Shown piece by piece: positions 9,314-17,918 of a stretch of 46,480 nt of DNA. The stretch is from positions 1 to 46,480 of the forward strand of contig NZ_JACBGN010000024.1 in assembly GCF_013401435.1 (NCBI RefSeq), given 5' to 3'. Source of the DNA: Streptomyces sp. BR123 (lineage in GTDB: Bacteria; Actinomycetota; Actinomycetes; Streptomycetales; Streptomycetaceae). Under the pieces are notes generated by a model. That model was given only the letters and a program-made list of their open reading frames with translations, was not told the DNA's origin and did no database searches. How positions within the stretch are numbered: position 1 is the first letter of the stretch; each line of letters begins with the position of its first letter. The translations under genes and the position numbers were made by a program.

Positions 9314-10516
9314 CTACGCGACTGCCTTCTCGGCAGGCGCAACCTGCGCGGCGGCCAGGCGGTGCTTGCGCTTGGGCAGGCCGAAGGTCGGGTGCGAGGT
9401 GCCCCACAGCGACATCTTGACGATGCCCGCCTTGATCCGCGCGGCCTTTCGACCACCCACGTACTTCGGCTTTGCCTGCCCTTCGTCGTCGACCATCTGC
9501 AGGATCCCGTCCCGCCGCCCGAGACTGATGTGGTTGCCCACGTACTCCAGCTTGGTCTTCGCGATCTTACGGCCGGTCAGGCGCCCCACGATCGCGTCCA
9601 CGGCCTGCCGGCCGGTGTAGCCCGCCGAAGCACAGGACATGGGCAGCGGCCGGCCGTTGTCGCCGAGGGCGTAGGCGCTGTCGCCGACGGCGTAGACGTC
9701 CGGGTGCGAAACCGACCGCATCATGCGGTCGACGACGATCCGGCCGCTCTCCGTGACCTCGAGACCGCCGGCGGCGGCGATGGGGCCGGCCGCGAACCCG
9801 GCCGTCCACACGGTCGCGTCGGAGGCCAGAGTGGTGCCGTCGGCACATGTCACCCGGCTCGCTTCGACGGCTTCGACACCGGTGTGCTCCAGGATGGTGA
9901 TGCCCAGGCGGTGGCATGCCTCGCGCACGTGGCTGCGGGCTCCGGCGGAGAGCGGAGCGCCCAGCTCGCCGCGCGCGATCAGCGTCACCGCCAGGCCGGG
10001 CCGGGACTCGGCGATCTCGGCAGCGGTCTCGATGCCGGTCAACCCGTCGCCGACGACCAGCACGTTGCCGCCGCCGTCCCGCGCGCTCAGGCCGTCCAGG
10101 CGCTCGCGCAGGCGCAGCGCGGAGGGCCTGGCAGCGACGTCGAAGGCGTGCTCGGCCACGCCGGGAACACCGTGGTCAGCGCCGTGGCTTCCGAGTGCGT
10201 AGAGAAGCGTGTCGTAGCCGAGCTCGCCACCACCGCCCTCGGCGTCGGTCACGGCGACGGTCCGGCGCTCGGGGTCGACGGCGTTGACGTGGGCCAGTCG
10301 CAGCCGTATTCCCGTGCCCGCGAAGACGTCGGCGAGCTTCGGAGCCTCGATCTCCTGACCGGCCGCGAGCTGGTGCAACCGCAGCCGCTGGACGAAATCC
10401 GGCACGGCGTTGACCACGGTGATCTCGGTGTCCGCCGGGGACAGCCGGCGAGCCAGGGTCCCGGCCGCGAAGGCCCCTGCGTAGCCGGCGCCGAGGACGA
10501 CGATGCGGTGCTTCAT
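9314..10516 (-). CDS. FAD-dependent NAD(P)/pyridine nucleotide-disulphide-type oxidoreductase (NDH-2-like)
   Basis: This 400-aa protein has an N-terminal FAD-binding motif VVLGAGYAGAFAAG, a second dinucleotide motif VLVVGDGLTGIETA near residue 155, and the FAD-contacting VYAVGDSAY in the C-terminal third, as in type II NADH dehydrogenases and related single-subunit oxidoreductases. No redox-active CxxxxC is seen, so it is not a disulphide reductase. It is preceded by an unusual regulatory region with a possible ECF41 promoter and a GGGAC inverted repeat. The neighbouring ECF41 sigma gene makes it the probable regulatory target. The exact electron acceptor is open. Confidence 0.85.
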   Translation of the reverse strand: MKHRIVVLGAGYAGAFAAGTLARRLSPADTEITVVNAVPDFVQRLRLHQLAAGQEIEAPKLADVFAGTGIRLRLAHVNAVDPERRTVAVTDAEGGGGELGYDTLLYALGSHGADHGVPGVAEHAFDVAARPSALRLRERLDGLSARDGGGNVLVVGDGLTGIETAAEIAESRPGLAVTLIARGELGAPLSAGARSHVREACHRLGITILEHTGVEAVEASRVTCADGTTLASDATVWTAGFAAGPIAAAGGLEVTESGRIVVDRMMRSVSHPDVYAVGDSAYALGDNGRPLPMSCASAGYTGRQAVDAIVGRLTGRKIAKTKLEYVGNHISLGRRDGILQMVDDEGQAKPKYVGGRKAARIKAGIVKMSLWGTSHPTFGLPKRKHRLAAAQVAPAEKAVA

Positions 10517-10561
10517 GTGATGCTCCTGTGCTCTGGTCGGTTCCCTTGGTCTCGGTGACTT

Positions 10562-10589
10562 GAGCGGGACAGCGTCCCGATTCCTGACA
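10562..10589 (-). promoter_or_regulatory. candidate ECF41 promoter overlapping a GGGAC inverted repeat
   Basis: Reading the minus strand, TGTCAGG (10589-10583) is followed after exactly 16 nt by CGCTC (10566-10562), close to the ECF41 promoter form TGTCACA-N16-CGTC. It lies about 50 bp upstream of the FAD oxidoreductase start. Inside it, CGGGAC-AGC-GTCCCG (10565-10579) is a perfect inverted repeat. Its 3-nt spacer differs from the 4-nt spacer of DosR sites. Both readings are inferences from sequence. Confidence 0.35.
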
Positions 10590-10918
10590 GGAGTCGTGTG
10601 TGACGTGGGTCACGGAGTCGGCGGTGGTGGCGCCCGACGGTGCTCTTGACGCCGAGACGGCCCAGACGCGGGCCGAGCCGAACGAGGTGAGGACGGCGAG
10701 CCTCCCGCCCACGCGCAGGCAACGGCCGGATTCGGCCCTGCGCTACGAGGACATCCGCCCGGCCCTCAAGAGGGGGAGAACCGCGAGGGACAGGCGATGG
10801 CAGTTCGTCTCAACCACAACGAACGCCTGGCCACCACGTAGCGAGCGGGGACACGCGGATTCACTGACCCGCCTGTCGTTCCTCCGGTGGCCCGGCGCCC
10901 TGTATTCCCGTATGCGCG

Positions 10919-10937
10919 TTCGGTTAGGCTGGCCTTG
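10919..10937. promoter_or_regulatory. possible iron-box (DmdR/IdeR-type) sequence
   Basis: TTCGGTTAGGCTGGCCTTG matches 14 of 19 positions of the DtxR-family operator TTAGGTTAGGCTAACCTAA, including the central TTAGGCT. It lies about 190 bp upstream of the VTT-domain gene. The match is partial and the neighbouring gene has no obvious role in iron metabolism. Confidence 0.25.
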
Positions 10938-11127
10938 CTTGACGCGTGGGCGTGCCGGTTCGGGTGCCGGTGCCGCAGGTGGCGACCCATGGGACGGAAC
11001 GGGCAGAGGCAGGGCGCAGGTGAGAGGTGGTGACCGGGCTTGTGCAGGTCGTGCGCCCGCTGGGGCGGGACGCCCGTGCGGGTGACGGGCACCCCGGATT
11101 CCGGCCCGGAACTCGGGACGATGCCCC

Positions 11128-11610
11128 GTGGATAAGATCGCGCTCGCGGCCGGAGCCCTGTACGTCATCGTCCTGCTCCGTGCCGGAGGGACGTTCGCCG
11201 TCGGGTGGCTCGCCGGCGCCGGTGCCCGGCGCAGCAGGTTCGCCGGGCGGATCTCCTCGGCGAAGTTCCGGCGCGCCGAACGGGCGATCCAGCGGTGGGG
11301 CGCGCCGGTGGTCGCCGTCTCCTTCCTGACCGTCGGTTTCCAGACCGCCGCCAACTTCCTCGCGGGCAGCATGCGCATGCCGTTGCCGCGCTACCTCCCC
11401 GCCCTGTTCGTGGGCGGAGCGGCCTGGGCGCTGATCTACGCGACGGCAGGTCTCGGCGTGCTCGAAGTGCTGGGAAGGCTCTTCGCCGAGCGGACGGCCC
11501 TCGGCGTGTCCGCGGTGGCCGTCCTCCTCCTCTCGGTGGGCGGGGTGGTGGTGTACCGCAGAAGAAGGGCGACCCTGCCCTGCGGTGACACCGCGGCCGA
11601 GGAACCGTGA
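11128..11610 (+). CDS. VTT/DedA-like small membrane protein
   Basis: A 160-aa membrane protein. A first helix at residues 4-30 is followed by a charged loop (RRSRFAGRISSAKFRRAERAI) and the VTT-type core RWGAPVVAVSFLTVGFQTAAN, with further helices at PRYLPALFVGGAAWALIYAT and VSAVAVLLLSVGGVVVY. This resembles half-length DedA/SNARE-associated proteins, a family linked to lipid scrambling and membrane homeostasis. GTG start. The same frame stays coding-like for about 50 codons after the TGA stop at 11608-11610, so the gene may once have been longer. Confidence 0.7.
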   Translation: MDKIALAAGALYVIVLLRAGGTFAVGWLAGAGARRSRFAGRISSAKFRRAERAIQRWGAPVVAVSFLTVGFQTAANFLAGSMRMPLPRYLPALFVGGAAWALIYATAGLGVLEVLGRLFAERTALGVSAVAVLLLSVGGVVVYRRRRATLPCGDTAAEEP

Positions 11611-12009
11611 GCCGCCGCCCTGCTCGCCGTGGCCGCCGTCGTCCACCGGCTGCAGCCCCGGCTGCGCACCCGCCGCCGGGGACTGGTCGCGGTCGAGGAC
11701 CTCGGCCCGGCCTTCGGCAGCGCCGGCCTGCACGCCGAGCTGGATGAACGCCCGCGGCGCTGCGGACATACTGAGCCCGGACCGGTGCTCGCCCGGGGCC
11801 AGAACCCCAGGAACCGGCTCCGGCCGGTACGGAAGTGATCCGGCGTTCCGTGCCCGGAACAGGCCGCACCTTCACCGCGTCGTCACCCGGGCCTTCGTCC
11901 GGTCACCGCCCACCCCCTGTAGGCCGCACGCGCAGCATCGCCGCGAAGCCGCACGAGTCAGTGCTGATGGAGGACAGGAACTGACCTATATGGCGGCCAC
12001 ACTGTCCGC
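11611..12009. other. gap with coding-like remnant directly downstream of the VTT gene
   Basis: In the same frame as the preceding gene, codons from 11611 to about 11757 have G or C in almost every third position. They read AAALLAVAAVVHRLQPRLRT and then RRRGLVAVEDLGPAFGSAGL. The pattern dissolves after that. It could be a separate small gene starting at the GTG at 11629 or the lost C-terminus of the VTT protein. I do not recognise the protein. Bases 11840-12009 hold nothing evident except the leader of the next gene. Confidence 0.3.
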
Positions 12010-12393
12010 ATGACGACGTTCCGTGGCCTCGCCACCATCCGCTACCACGCCGACGACCTGGCCGCCGCCCGCGCCTGGTACACCGAAGTCCTGGGCGTGG
12101 AGCCGTACTTCGCACGGCCCGACTACATCGAGTTCCGGCTCGGCGACCACCTGCAGGAGTTGGGCATCTCGCGTACCCCCTCCGCCCCGGCGGGCGTGGT
12201 CGCGTACTGGCACGTGGACGATGTCGACGCGGAGATGGCCCGGCTGCTCGGGCTCGGTGCGAAGGAGCACGAGCCGCTGCGCGACTACGGCGGCTTCCGG
12301 GCCGGAGCCGTGCTCGACCCGTTCGGCAACGTCCTCGGCGTGATGTACAACCCTCACTACCTGGAGGTCCTGGGCGCCCGCCGCCCCGGATGA
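12010..12393 (+). CDS. VOC-family (glyoxalase/dioxygenase-fold) protein
   Basis: A 127-aa single-domain vicinal-oxygen-chelate protein with the paired beta-alpha-beta-beta-beta layout. The first module has RYHADDLAAARAWYTEVLG and ends near YIEFRLGDHLQELGI. The second begins AYWHVDDVDAEMARLLGLG and ends AVLDPFGNVLGVMYNPHY. The DPFGN-LG-NP ending is typical of uncharacterised VOC proteins that resemble glyoxalase and bleomycin-resistance proteins. The start ATGACGACGTTCCG has no strong Shine-Dalgarno. The substrate cannot be inferred. A flotillin fragment follows. Confidence 0.88.
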   Translation: MTTFRGLATIRYHADDLAAARAWYTEVLGVEPYFARPDYIEFRLGDHLQELGISRTPSAPAGVVAYWHVDDVDAEMARLLGLGAKEHEPLRDYGGFRAGAVLDPFGNVLGVMYNPHYLEVLGARRPG

Positions 12394-12523
12394 CCATCCT
12401 CGCAGGCGCCGGCACCGTCCGGGCACGGGTGCCGCGCCCCGTCGCATCCGTCCAGGGACCCCACCGACCGGCAGGACTGAGTGGTTCGCCGCCCCTGGCG
12501 CGCCGCCGAAGGTTGCGCATCGG

Positions 12524-13048
12524 GTGCTTGCAAAGCCCGCCGGCGCCCGCGGCTACGAGGCCGAGGCGGAGCGGCTTGCAGCGATCGCCGCCGCAGAGGC
12601 GGCAGCCGAGTGGGCTCGTCGGGCCGCCGTCGCCGACGCCGTGCGCCTGGAGGGCGACGCCGAGGCGGCCGCCATCGCCGCCAAGGGCACGGCCGAGGCC
12701 GCGGCCATGCAGGAGCGGGCCGACGCCTTCGAGCGGTACGGGGAGGCAGCCACGCTCCAGATGCTGGTCGAGGCACTGCCGCAGATCGTCGCCAAGGCGG
12801 CCGAACCACTCGGCGCCATCGACAAGATGACCGTCATCTCCACCGACGGTGCCACGAAGCCCACCCGCACTGTCACCGACAACGTCGCCCAGGGCGTGGA
12901 GCCGCTGGGCTCCACCACGGGCATCGACCGCAACAGGATGCTATGCGGGCTGACTGCCGAGAAGGCCGCGGCGAGATATGGACCCCTTGACCGCACGTGT
13001 CCTTCGCCGAGGGGCGGCCCGGCGAGCGAAGGTCCGATATCGGGGTAG
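12524..13048 (+). pseudogene. C-terminal fragment of a flotillin/SPFH protein
   Basis: The frame reads an alanine/glutamate-rich coiled coil (RLEGDAEAAAIAAKGTAEAA) and then LQMLVEALPQIVAKAAEPLG, IDKMTVISTDGATK, TRTVTDNVAQGVEPLGSTTG. This is the conserved C-terminal part of actinobacterial flotillins. The whole N-terminal half, including membrane hairpin and SPFH domain, is absent; upstream frames show nothing like it. The GTG at 12524 has no ribosome binding site. The end beyond STTGID departs from the family and runs on for about 40 residues. I read it as a 5'-deleted relic of a gene of about 480 codons. Confidence 0.8.
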
Positions 13049-13067
13049 GGCGGGGCCGGTCGATTTG

Positions 13068-13081
13068 GGGCCACTCGGTCC
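13068..13081. promoter_or_regulatory. weak DosR-like site upstream of the CBS-BON gene
   Basis: GGGCCACTCGGTCC differs at two positions from the flavodoxin-upstream box GGGCCATTCGGCCC and breaks the GGGNCNNNNGNCCC pattern at one fixed base. It lies about 140 bp upstream of the CBS-BON start. Confidence 0.2.
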
Positions 13082-13216
13082 TCCGTCCTGGCCCACAGGG
13101 CCCTGCGCATGCACCTGCGCGAGTGTTCAGATGGAGGAAGGGTTCGCCCCTGCCTGCACGTCTCCCCGGGGCGGGCGGCAGGACCCATGGCCGAACACAC
13201 GGCGAAGGAGCCGGTC

Positions 13217-13861
13217 ATGCCCGCATCCCGCTACACCGTCAGCGACGTCATGACACACACCGCCATCGGCATAGGCCGCGAGGCGTCGTACAAGGAAATC
13301 GTCGAGCTCATGCAGGAATGGAAGGTGAGTGCGGTCCCCGTGCTGGAGGGTGAGGGCCGCGTGGTCGGCGTGGTCTCCGAGGCCGACCTGCTGCCCAAGG
13401 AGGAGTTCCGCCGCAAGGAGCCCCTCCTGCCGGACCAGCTGGAGGAAGCCTCCAAGGCCGGTGGCGTGCTCGCCGAGGACCTGATGTCCAGCCCGGCGGT
13501 CACCGTCCACCCGGACGCCACCCTTGCCGAGGCGGCCCGCATCATGGCCCACAAGCACGTCAAGCGCCTGCCGGTGGTGAACGGAATCGGCATGCTGGAA
13601 GGCGTCGTCAGCCGCAGTGACCTGCTGAAAGTCTTCCTGCGCCCGGACGGGGAACTGGAGGAGGAGATCCGACAGGACGTGCTGGCCGAACTCGCGCCGG
13701 ACGTGTCCCTGGACTTCTCCGTGAAGGACGGTGTCGTCACCCTCCGAGGACCCCTGCACGACCGCGCTCTGGTCCCCCTGCTGGCTCGCGCCATCCGCGC
13801 CGTCGAGGGCGTCGTCGACGTGCGGATGGAACTCGACGGGGATGCCTCGGCCACTGCATAG
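13217..13861 (+). CDS. CBS-pair protein with C-terminal BON domain
   Basis: A 214-aa protein. Two CBS motifs occupy residues 1-60 (YTVSDVMTHTAIGIGREAS, VVGVVSEADLL) and 85-140 (VLAEDLMSSPAVTVHPDATL, MLEGVVSRSDLLKVFL). A BON domain of about 60 residues follows (EEEIRQDVLAELAPDVSLDF, VSVKD-type loop, VRMELDG end). CBS pairs bind adenosyl ligands; BON domains associate with membranes or small ligands. The start at 13217 (MPASRYTVSDVM) is chosen because GAAGGAG lies 8 nt upstream; an in-frame ATG at 13187 has no such site. The gene is convergent with the P-type ATPase, 26 bp away. CBS-BON proteins recur in actinobacterial stress islands. Confidence 0.92.
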   Translation: MPASRYTVSDVMTHTAIGIGREASYKEIVELMQEWKVSAVPVLEGEGRVVGVVSEADLLPKEEFRRKEPLLPDQLEEASKAGGVLAEDLMSSPAVTVHPDATLAEAARIMAHKHVKRLPVVNGIGMLEGVVSRSDLLKVFLRPDGELEEEIRQDVLAELAPDVSLDFSVKDGVVTLRGPLHDRALVPLLARAIRAVEGVVDVRMELDGDASATA

Positions 13862-13887
13862 GCTGCCGGCGTGGGCCGTCCGTGGGG

Positions 13888-16554
13888 TCAGGGGCGGTGG
13901 CGGCGGGCCCAGCGGCGGAGTTCGTCGGTGCCCCACACCAGCGGCGGGAAGGCCGCGATGAGGAGGACGACGTCCAGGGGGAGGGCCGCGGTGCCGAAGA
14001 GGTGCTGGAGCGGGGGCGCGTAGACGAGCGCCGCGGTGAAGGCGAGTTCGAAGGCGATGCCCGCAAGGAGCAGGGGGTTGGTGAACAGGCCGATGTCGTG
14101 CAGGGCCGCGTGGTCGGTGCGGGCGGCGAAGGCCGTCCCGACCTGGCAGGTGACGATGCCGGCGAAGGTGGCGGTGGTCGCGGTGAGGTAGGCGTGGTGC
14201 AGGGGTGTGCCCGGGCCGGTCGGGTCGCCGGGGTGCCATCCCGCGCGCCAGAGGACGTAGAAGAAGGCCGTCATGACGAGGGCTGCGGAGACGGTGCCGA
14301 GCCAGCCCCAGCTTCGGATCAGCATGTCCTTGTTGATCACGCCTTGGGAGCTGGGGCGCGGCGGGCGGCACATCACCCCCGGCTCGGCGCGCTCGCGGCC
14401 GAGGGCCAGGGCGGGGAGGGTCTCGGTGCCGAGGTCGATGGCGAGGATCTGGAGCACGGTCAGCGGCAGTGGAACGGCCCCGGCGGAGAGGGCGAAGACG
14501 AGGAAGGGAACGACTTCGGGGGTGAGGTGGGCGAAGATGTAGACGATGAACTTGCGGACGTTGTCGTAGACCCGGCGTCCGGATTCGATCGCGGTGACGA
14601 TGGTGGCGAAGTTGTCGTCCGTCAGGACCATGGTCGAGGCCTCGCGGGCCACGTCCGTGCCCGATCGACCCATGGCCACGCCTATGTGGGCGCGGTGCAG
14701 GGCGGGGGCGTCGTTCACCCCGTCGCCGGTCATGGCGACGATCTGTCCGTGAACCCGCAGGGCGTCAGCCACCTTCAGCTTCGTCTCGGGCGAGGAGCGT
14801 GCGAAGACGATCTCGGTGTCGCCCTTCCGGAGGAGGCGGTCGAGCTGGTGGTCGTCGACCGCCTCGGACTGGGCGATCACGCGCAGCCCGGGTACGCCGA
14901 TGCCCACGGCGCGGGCGATCGCGGCGGCCGTGGCGCCGCTGTCGCCGGTGACGATGTGCACGGTCAGGCCCGCCTCGTGGCAGCGCCGTACCGCTGCCGC
15001 GACTTCCGGCCGCGGCGGATCGTAGAGGCCGACCAGTCCGAGCAGGTGCAGGTCCCGCTCGGCCTCCTGACGCCGCTCCGGGCCGTCGGCACCGGCCGGC
15101 AGGTCCCGTACGGCGACGGCCAGCACCCTCATCCCGTCCGCGGCCAGGACCTCGGCGGCGTCCTGTGCCGGCCGGGCCGGCTCCCCGGCGGCCAGCAGCG
15201 ACAGGACGGCTTCCGGGGCGCCCTTGACGATGATGCGGAGGCGGCCGTCGTCCGAGGCATGAACCACCGACATCCGGCGCAGGCGCGGGTCGAAGCGGAA
15301 GGAGGCCCGTCGGCGGGCGTCCCGGGCGGCCGGGTCCACGGGCGCGGCGTGCTGTGAGGCTCCGTCGCACAAGGCGATCTCGGTCGGGTCGCCGTGCAGC
15401 CGGCCGTCGGTCTCACGGGTCACGGTGGTGCACAGGGCGGCTGCACGGATGAGCTCGGCGCTCCAGGGCCCGGTCTCCGTGAGGTGTTCGGGCGTCCACA
15501 GGGCGTGCAGTCGCATCTCGTTCTGCGTGAGGGTGCCGGTCTTGTCGGTGCAGATGACGTTGGTGGATCCGAGGGTCTCCACGGCGCTCAGCCGCTTGAT
15601 CACCGCGCCCTGCCGGGCCAGCACCCGGACGCCGACGGCCAGGGCGAGGGTGATGGTGGGCAGCAGCCCTTCGGGCACGTTGGCGACGAGCAGGCCGATC
15701 GCGAACATCAGCGAGTCGGTCAACGGCAGGCCGACCGCCACACCGGTCACGAGGAAGACCGCGCTCATGGCGACGGCGACCGCGGCGATGAGCCAGGCGA
15801 CCTTCTTGACCTGCTTCTCCAGGGGGCTCGGCTCGCGGCGGGTGCGCTGGCTGAGGGCGGCGATCCGGCCGAGCTCGGTGTGGCTGCCGGTGGCGAAGAC
15901 GATCGCCTGTGCCTGGCCTTCGGTGGCGGTGGTGCCGCTGAAGACGAGGTTGGGCTCCTGGAGCAGCGGCAGGCCCTGCAGCCCGGGACCGGCGAGGCGT
16001 TCCACGGGGGTGGACTCGCCGGTCAGCATGGACAGGTCCGCTTCGATGCCGCCCTCGGTCAGACGGGCGTCTGCAGGGACCCGCCCTCCCTCTTCCAGGA
16101 CGATGAGGTCGCCGGGCACCAGGTCCCGGGCCGGGACGTGCTGGGGCCGCCCGTCGCGGACCACTTCTGCCTGTGCGGGAAGGTAGCGCGCCAGGGTCTC
16201 GACGGCCCTCTCGGCCTGCCGTTCCTGAACGAGGGCGAACCCGGCGTTGACAAGGACGACGGCGATGATCGCCCAGCCGAGCACGTCGACGGCGGCCGCG
16301 AACGCGAGGGCGGCGGCAGCCCACAAGAGCAGGGCCAGCGGGTGCACGAGCTGGCGCAGGAGTTCGCGCACGATGCTCGTGCGCGCTGTCCGGCGGACCT
16401 CGTTGGGGCCGTAGACGGCCAGGCGGCGTTCCGCCTCCCGGCTCGACAGGCCCAACGGACCGGTGTGCAGTTCGCGGCGGAGCAAGGGGAGGGGCTCCAG
16501 GGGGTCCGGCACGGTGTCACGTGCCCGGTCCGGGCCGGCGGCGGCCTCAGTCAT
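13888..16554 (-). CDS. P-type cation-transporting ATPase (P2 type, CtpF-like)
   Basis: An 888-aa P2-type ATPase. It has an N-terminal cation-ATPase domain (residues 20-65), the actuator LTGES near 177-181, the M4 motif VANVPEGL (P294-E295-G296), phosphorylation motif DKTGTLT (D337), the hinge [12 protein letters not shown], and a C-terminal helix bundle with [13 protein letters not shown]. The NVPEGL motif and C-terminal domain resemble Ca2+ and Na+/K+-type pumps and mycobacterial CtpF, not heavy-metal pumps (no CPx). The ATG at 16554 has GGGAG 7 nt upstream and is preferred to the GTG at 16557. It overlaps the upstream Rv1733c-like gene by 8 bp, so the two are coupled. CtpF and Rv1733c both belong to the mycobacterial DosR regulon, which supports a role in oxygen limitation. 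The ion is not determinable. Confidence 0.94.
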   Translation of the reverse strand: MTEAAAGPDRARDTVPDPLEPLPLLRRELHTGPLGLSSREAERRLAVYGPNEVRRTARTSIVRELLRQLVHPLALLLWAAAALAFAAAVDVLGWAIIAVVLVNAGFALVQERQAERAVETLARYLPAQAEVVRDGRPQHVPARDLVPGDLIVLEEGGRVPADARLTEGGIEADLSMLTGESTPVERLAGPGLQGLPLLQEPNLVFSGTTATEGQAQAIVFATGSHTELGRIAALSQRTRREPSPLEKQVKKVAWLIAAVAVAMSAVFLVTGVAVGLPLTDSLMFAIGLLVANVPEGLLPTITLALAVGVRVLARQGAVIKRLSAVETLGSTNVICTDKTGTLTQNEMRLHALWTPEHLTETGPWSAELIRAAALCTTVTRETDGRLHGDPTEIALCDGASQHAAPVDPAARDARRRASFRFDPRLRRMSVVHASDDGRLRIIVKGAPEAVLSLLAAGEPARPAQDAAEVLAADGMRVLAVAVRDLPAGADGPERRQEAERDLHLLGLVGLYDPPRPEVAAAVRRCHEAGLTVHIVTGDSGATAAAIARAVGIGVPGLRVIAQSEAVDDHQLDRLLRKGDTEIVFARSSPETKLKVADALRVHGQIVAMTGDGVNDAPALHRAHIGVAMGRSGTDVAREASTMVLTDDNFATIVTAIESGRRVYDNVRKFIVYIFAHLTPEVVPFLVFALSAGAVPLPLTVLQILAIDLGTETLPALALGRERAEPGVMCRPPRPSSQGVINKDMLIRSWGWLGTVSAALVMTAFFYVLWRAGWHPGDPTGPGTPLHHAYLTATTATFAGIVTCQVGTAFAARTDHAALHDIGLFTNPLLLAGIAFELAFTAALVYAPPLQHLFGTAALPLDVVLLIAAFPPLVWGTDELRRWARRHRP

Positions 16555-17146
16555 CACCGGCTCCCTGACCGGGACGGAGGCGGCCGGACCAGAGGGGTTC
16601 GACCTCCTCCCACTCGGCTTCCCAGGCCCGGGCGCTGCGCGCGTCGACGATCCGGAGGCGTGCGAAGACCAGGGCGCCGACCACGAGCACGGTGCCGCAG
16701 AGCGCTCCCGTGCCCAGGCCCACCGCGTTCATCGCCAGGTCGTGGCTGCGGGGCGGGGCGGGAGCCATGTCGCCCCTGTCGTCCACCCACACGCGGACGG
16801 TGTCGCCCTTGCGCGTTTCGGCCGGGACGGGAACGGTCTGCGTGTGCGGGCGGTGGGCAGGGTAGTCCCAGGTGGCAGGGGCCACCGTGACCGGCGGCCT
16901 GCCCGGCTGCCGGGCATCGGCCAGGGAGGTGGTGTCGCCGACCGTGGTCGCCGTCGTGGAGTGCCGGTGGCGGGCGGTCTCCGCAGCGGCGCGGCCGCCG
17001 TCGGCCCACACGGCCCGCCCCACCGCGATCCCGCAGATCACGGCCAGCAGGCAGCCCAGCGCGAAGGCGACGTACAGGCGGGTGCGGGTGCGGTCGGCGT
17101 CCCGCCTGAGCGGGTTGGCTCCCGTCCCTGTCGTCCGGTGGTGCAT
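16547..17146 (-). CDS. Rv1733c-like two-helix membrane protein
   Basis: A 199-aa protein with an N-terminal charged segment ([15 protein letters not shown]), a first membrane helix ([21 protein letters not shown]), an extracytoplasmic stretch of about 95 residues holding [20 protein letters not shown], and a second helix ([20 protein letters not shown]) followed by a cytoplasmic tail with [14 protein letters not shown]. This is the layout and motif set of the Rv1733c family, a dormancy-induced membrane protein of unknown function. The ATG at 17146 has GGAGG directly upstream. The gene overlaps the ATPase gene by 8 bp and is probably its operon leader. Confidence 0.9.
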   Translation of the reverse strand: MHHRTTGTGANPLRRDADRTRTRLYVAFALGCLLAVICGIAVGRAVWADGGRAAAETARHRHSTTATTVGDTTSLADARQPGRPPVTVAPATWDYPAHRPHTQTVPVPAETRKGDTVRVWVDDRGDMAPAPPRSHDLAMNAVGLGTGALCGTVLVVGALVFARLRIVDARSARAWEAEWEEVEPLWSGRLRPGQGAGDD

Positions 17147-17190
17147 GGCGCGCCTCCGCGTGGTCCTGCACGTGCCGGGCCGCCGCCCGT

Positions 17191-17691
17191 TCAGGCGGCG
17201 GCGAGCTCGGCGCTGATGTGGTGGGCCCACCCCTCGATCCGTCGGGGGTTGCGGTAGTCCCCGCCTTTGCCCTGGCGGAGCAGGGATCGGGCGAGCAATC
17301 CGGGGGTGCGGGCCGTGACGCTGCCGCCGAAGGTCTTGTGCTCCCGTGCGCCGATGAGCTGCATCTGCCGGGCGACGGCGGGGGTCGGGGGGACCTCCCG
17401 CTCCTCGGCGGAGCGGTCGAGCGGGCCGCTGCTGAACAGCCAGACCGGGCGGTGCCGCAGGGAGTCGGCGTTGCGTTCCGCGCAACGCATGGCTTTGCTG
17501 CTCCAACGCCCGGCGTAGAGGGCGCCGCCGAGAACGACGGCGTCGTAGTCACGGACGTCGTGGACATCGTTGGCGGGCAGTACGACAGCGTCGAGGCCGT
17601 CCTCGCGAAGGGTCCGGCCGATCTGCTCGGCGATGCCCTCGGTGCCTCCGTGCTTGGTGCCGTAGGCGACCAGGACACGCTTGGTGGTCAT
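17191..17691 (-). CDS. flavodoxin-domain protein
   Basis: A 166-aa flavodoxin-fold protein. It has the FMN phosphate-binding loop VAYGTKHGGTEGIAEQIG at the N-terminus, the DAVVLGGALYAGRW segment of the second FMN loop near residue 50, and WLFSSGPLD near residue 85. It resembles the HemG-type flavodoxin (protoporphyrinogen oxidase-like) proteins that are common in actinobacterial stress clusters. The ATG follows a perfect AAGGAGG. A DosR-like box is centred 94 bp upstream. It is the gene before the Rv1733c-like/ATPase pair, 44 bp away, so all three may be co-transcribed. Confidence 0.92.
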   Translation of the reverse strand: MTTKRVLVAYGTKHGGTEGIAEQIGRTLREDGLDAVVLPANDVHDVRDYDAVVLGGALYAGRWSSKAMRCAERNADSLRHRPVWLFSSGPLDRSAEEREVPPTPAVARQMQLIGAREHKTFGGSVTARTPGLLARSLLRQGKGGDYRNPRRIEGWAHHISAELAAA

Positions 17692-17778
17692 GACGGGCCT
17701 CCTTGTCTCCCCGTGCGGCCTGATGCCACTGTCACGCCGCCGGCGGCGTTTCCGCTTGGGTCGGACGGTTCCCGGCGG

Positions 17779-17792
17779 GGGCCATTCGGCCC
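17779..17792. promoter_or_regulatory. DosR/DevR-like box upstream of the flavodoxin gene
   Basis: GGGCCATTCGGCCC fits GGGNCNNNNGNCCC and shares 12 of 14 bases with the arcA-upstream box. Its centre is 94 bp upstream of the flavodoxin ATG, close to the 102 bp seen at pflB. It would control flavodoxin and probably the Rv1733c-like and ATPase genes behind it. Confidence 0.45.
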
Positions 17793-17813
17793 TCCCGTCC
17801 CTGCGCTCCTCGG

Positions 17814-17834
17814 CCGCTTGCCGCTTGCCGCTTG
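17814..17834. repeat. three tandem copies of a 7-bp unit
   Basis: CCGCTTG is repeated three times without interruption, 22 bp beyond the DosR-like box on the far side from the flavodoxin gene. A second, unrelated 7-bp array lies about 770 bp away. Confidence 0.8.
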
Positions 17835-17918
17835 CCGCGCGACGGCCCGTGAGCCGGACAGGAGTCAGCTTCATCCACCGGGTACGCGCGCCGGGTTCCA
17901 GCCCGTGGCGGACCCCCG

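Larger units (their letters stand above)
10517..11127. other. 611-bp intergenic region between divergent genes
   Basis: Apart from the promoter-like elements near 10575 and the iron-box-like site near 10928, no gene is supported. Short frames exist on both strands but show no recognisable protein and no good ribosome binding site. Confidence 0.5.
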
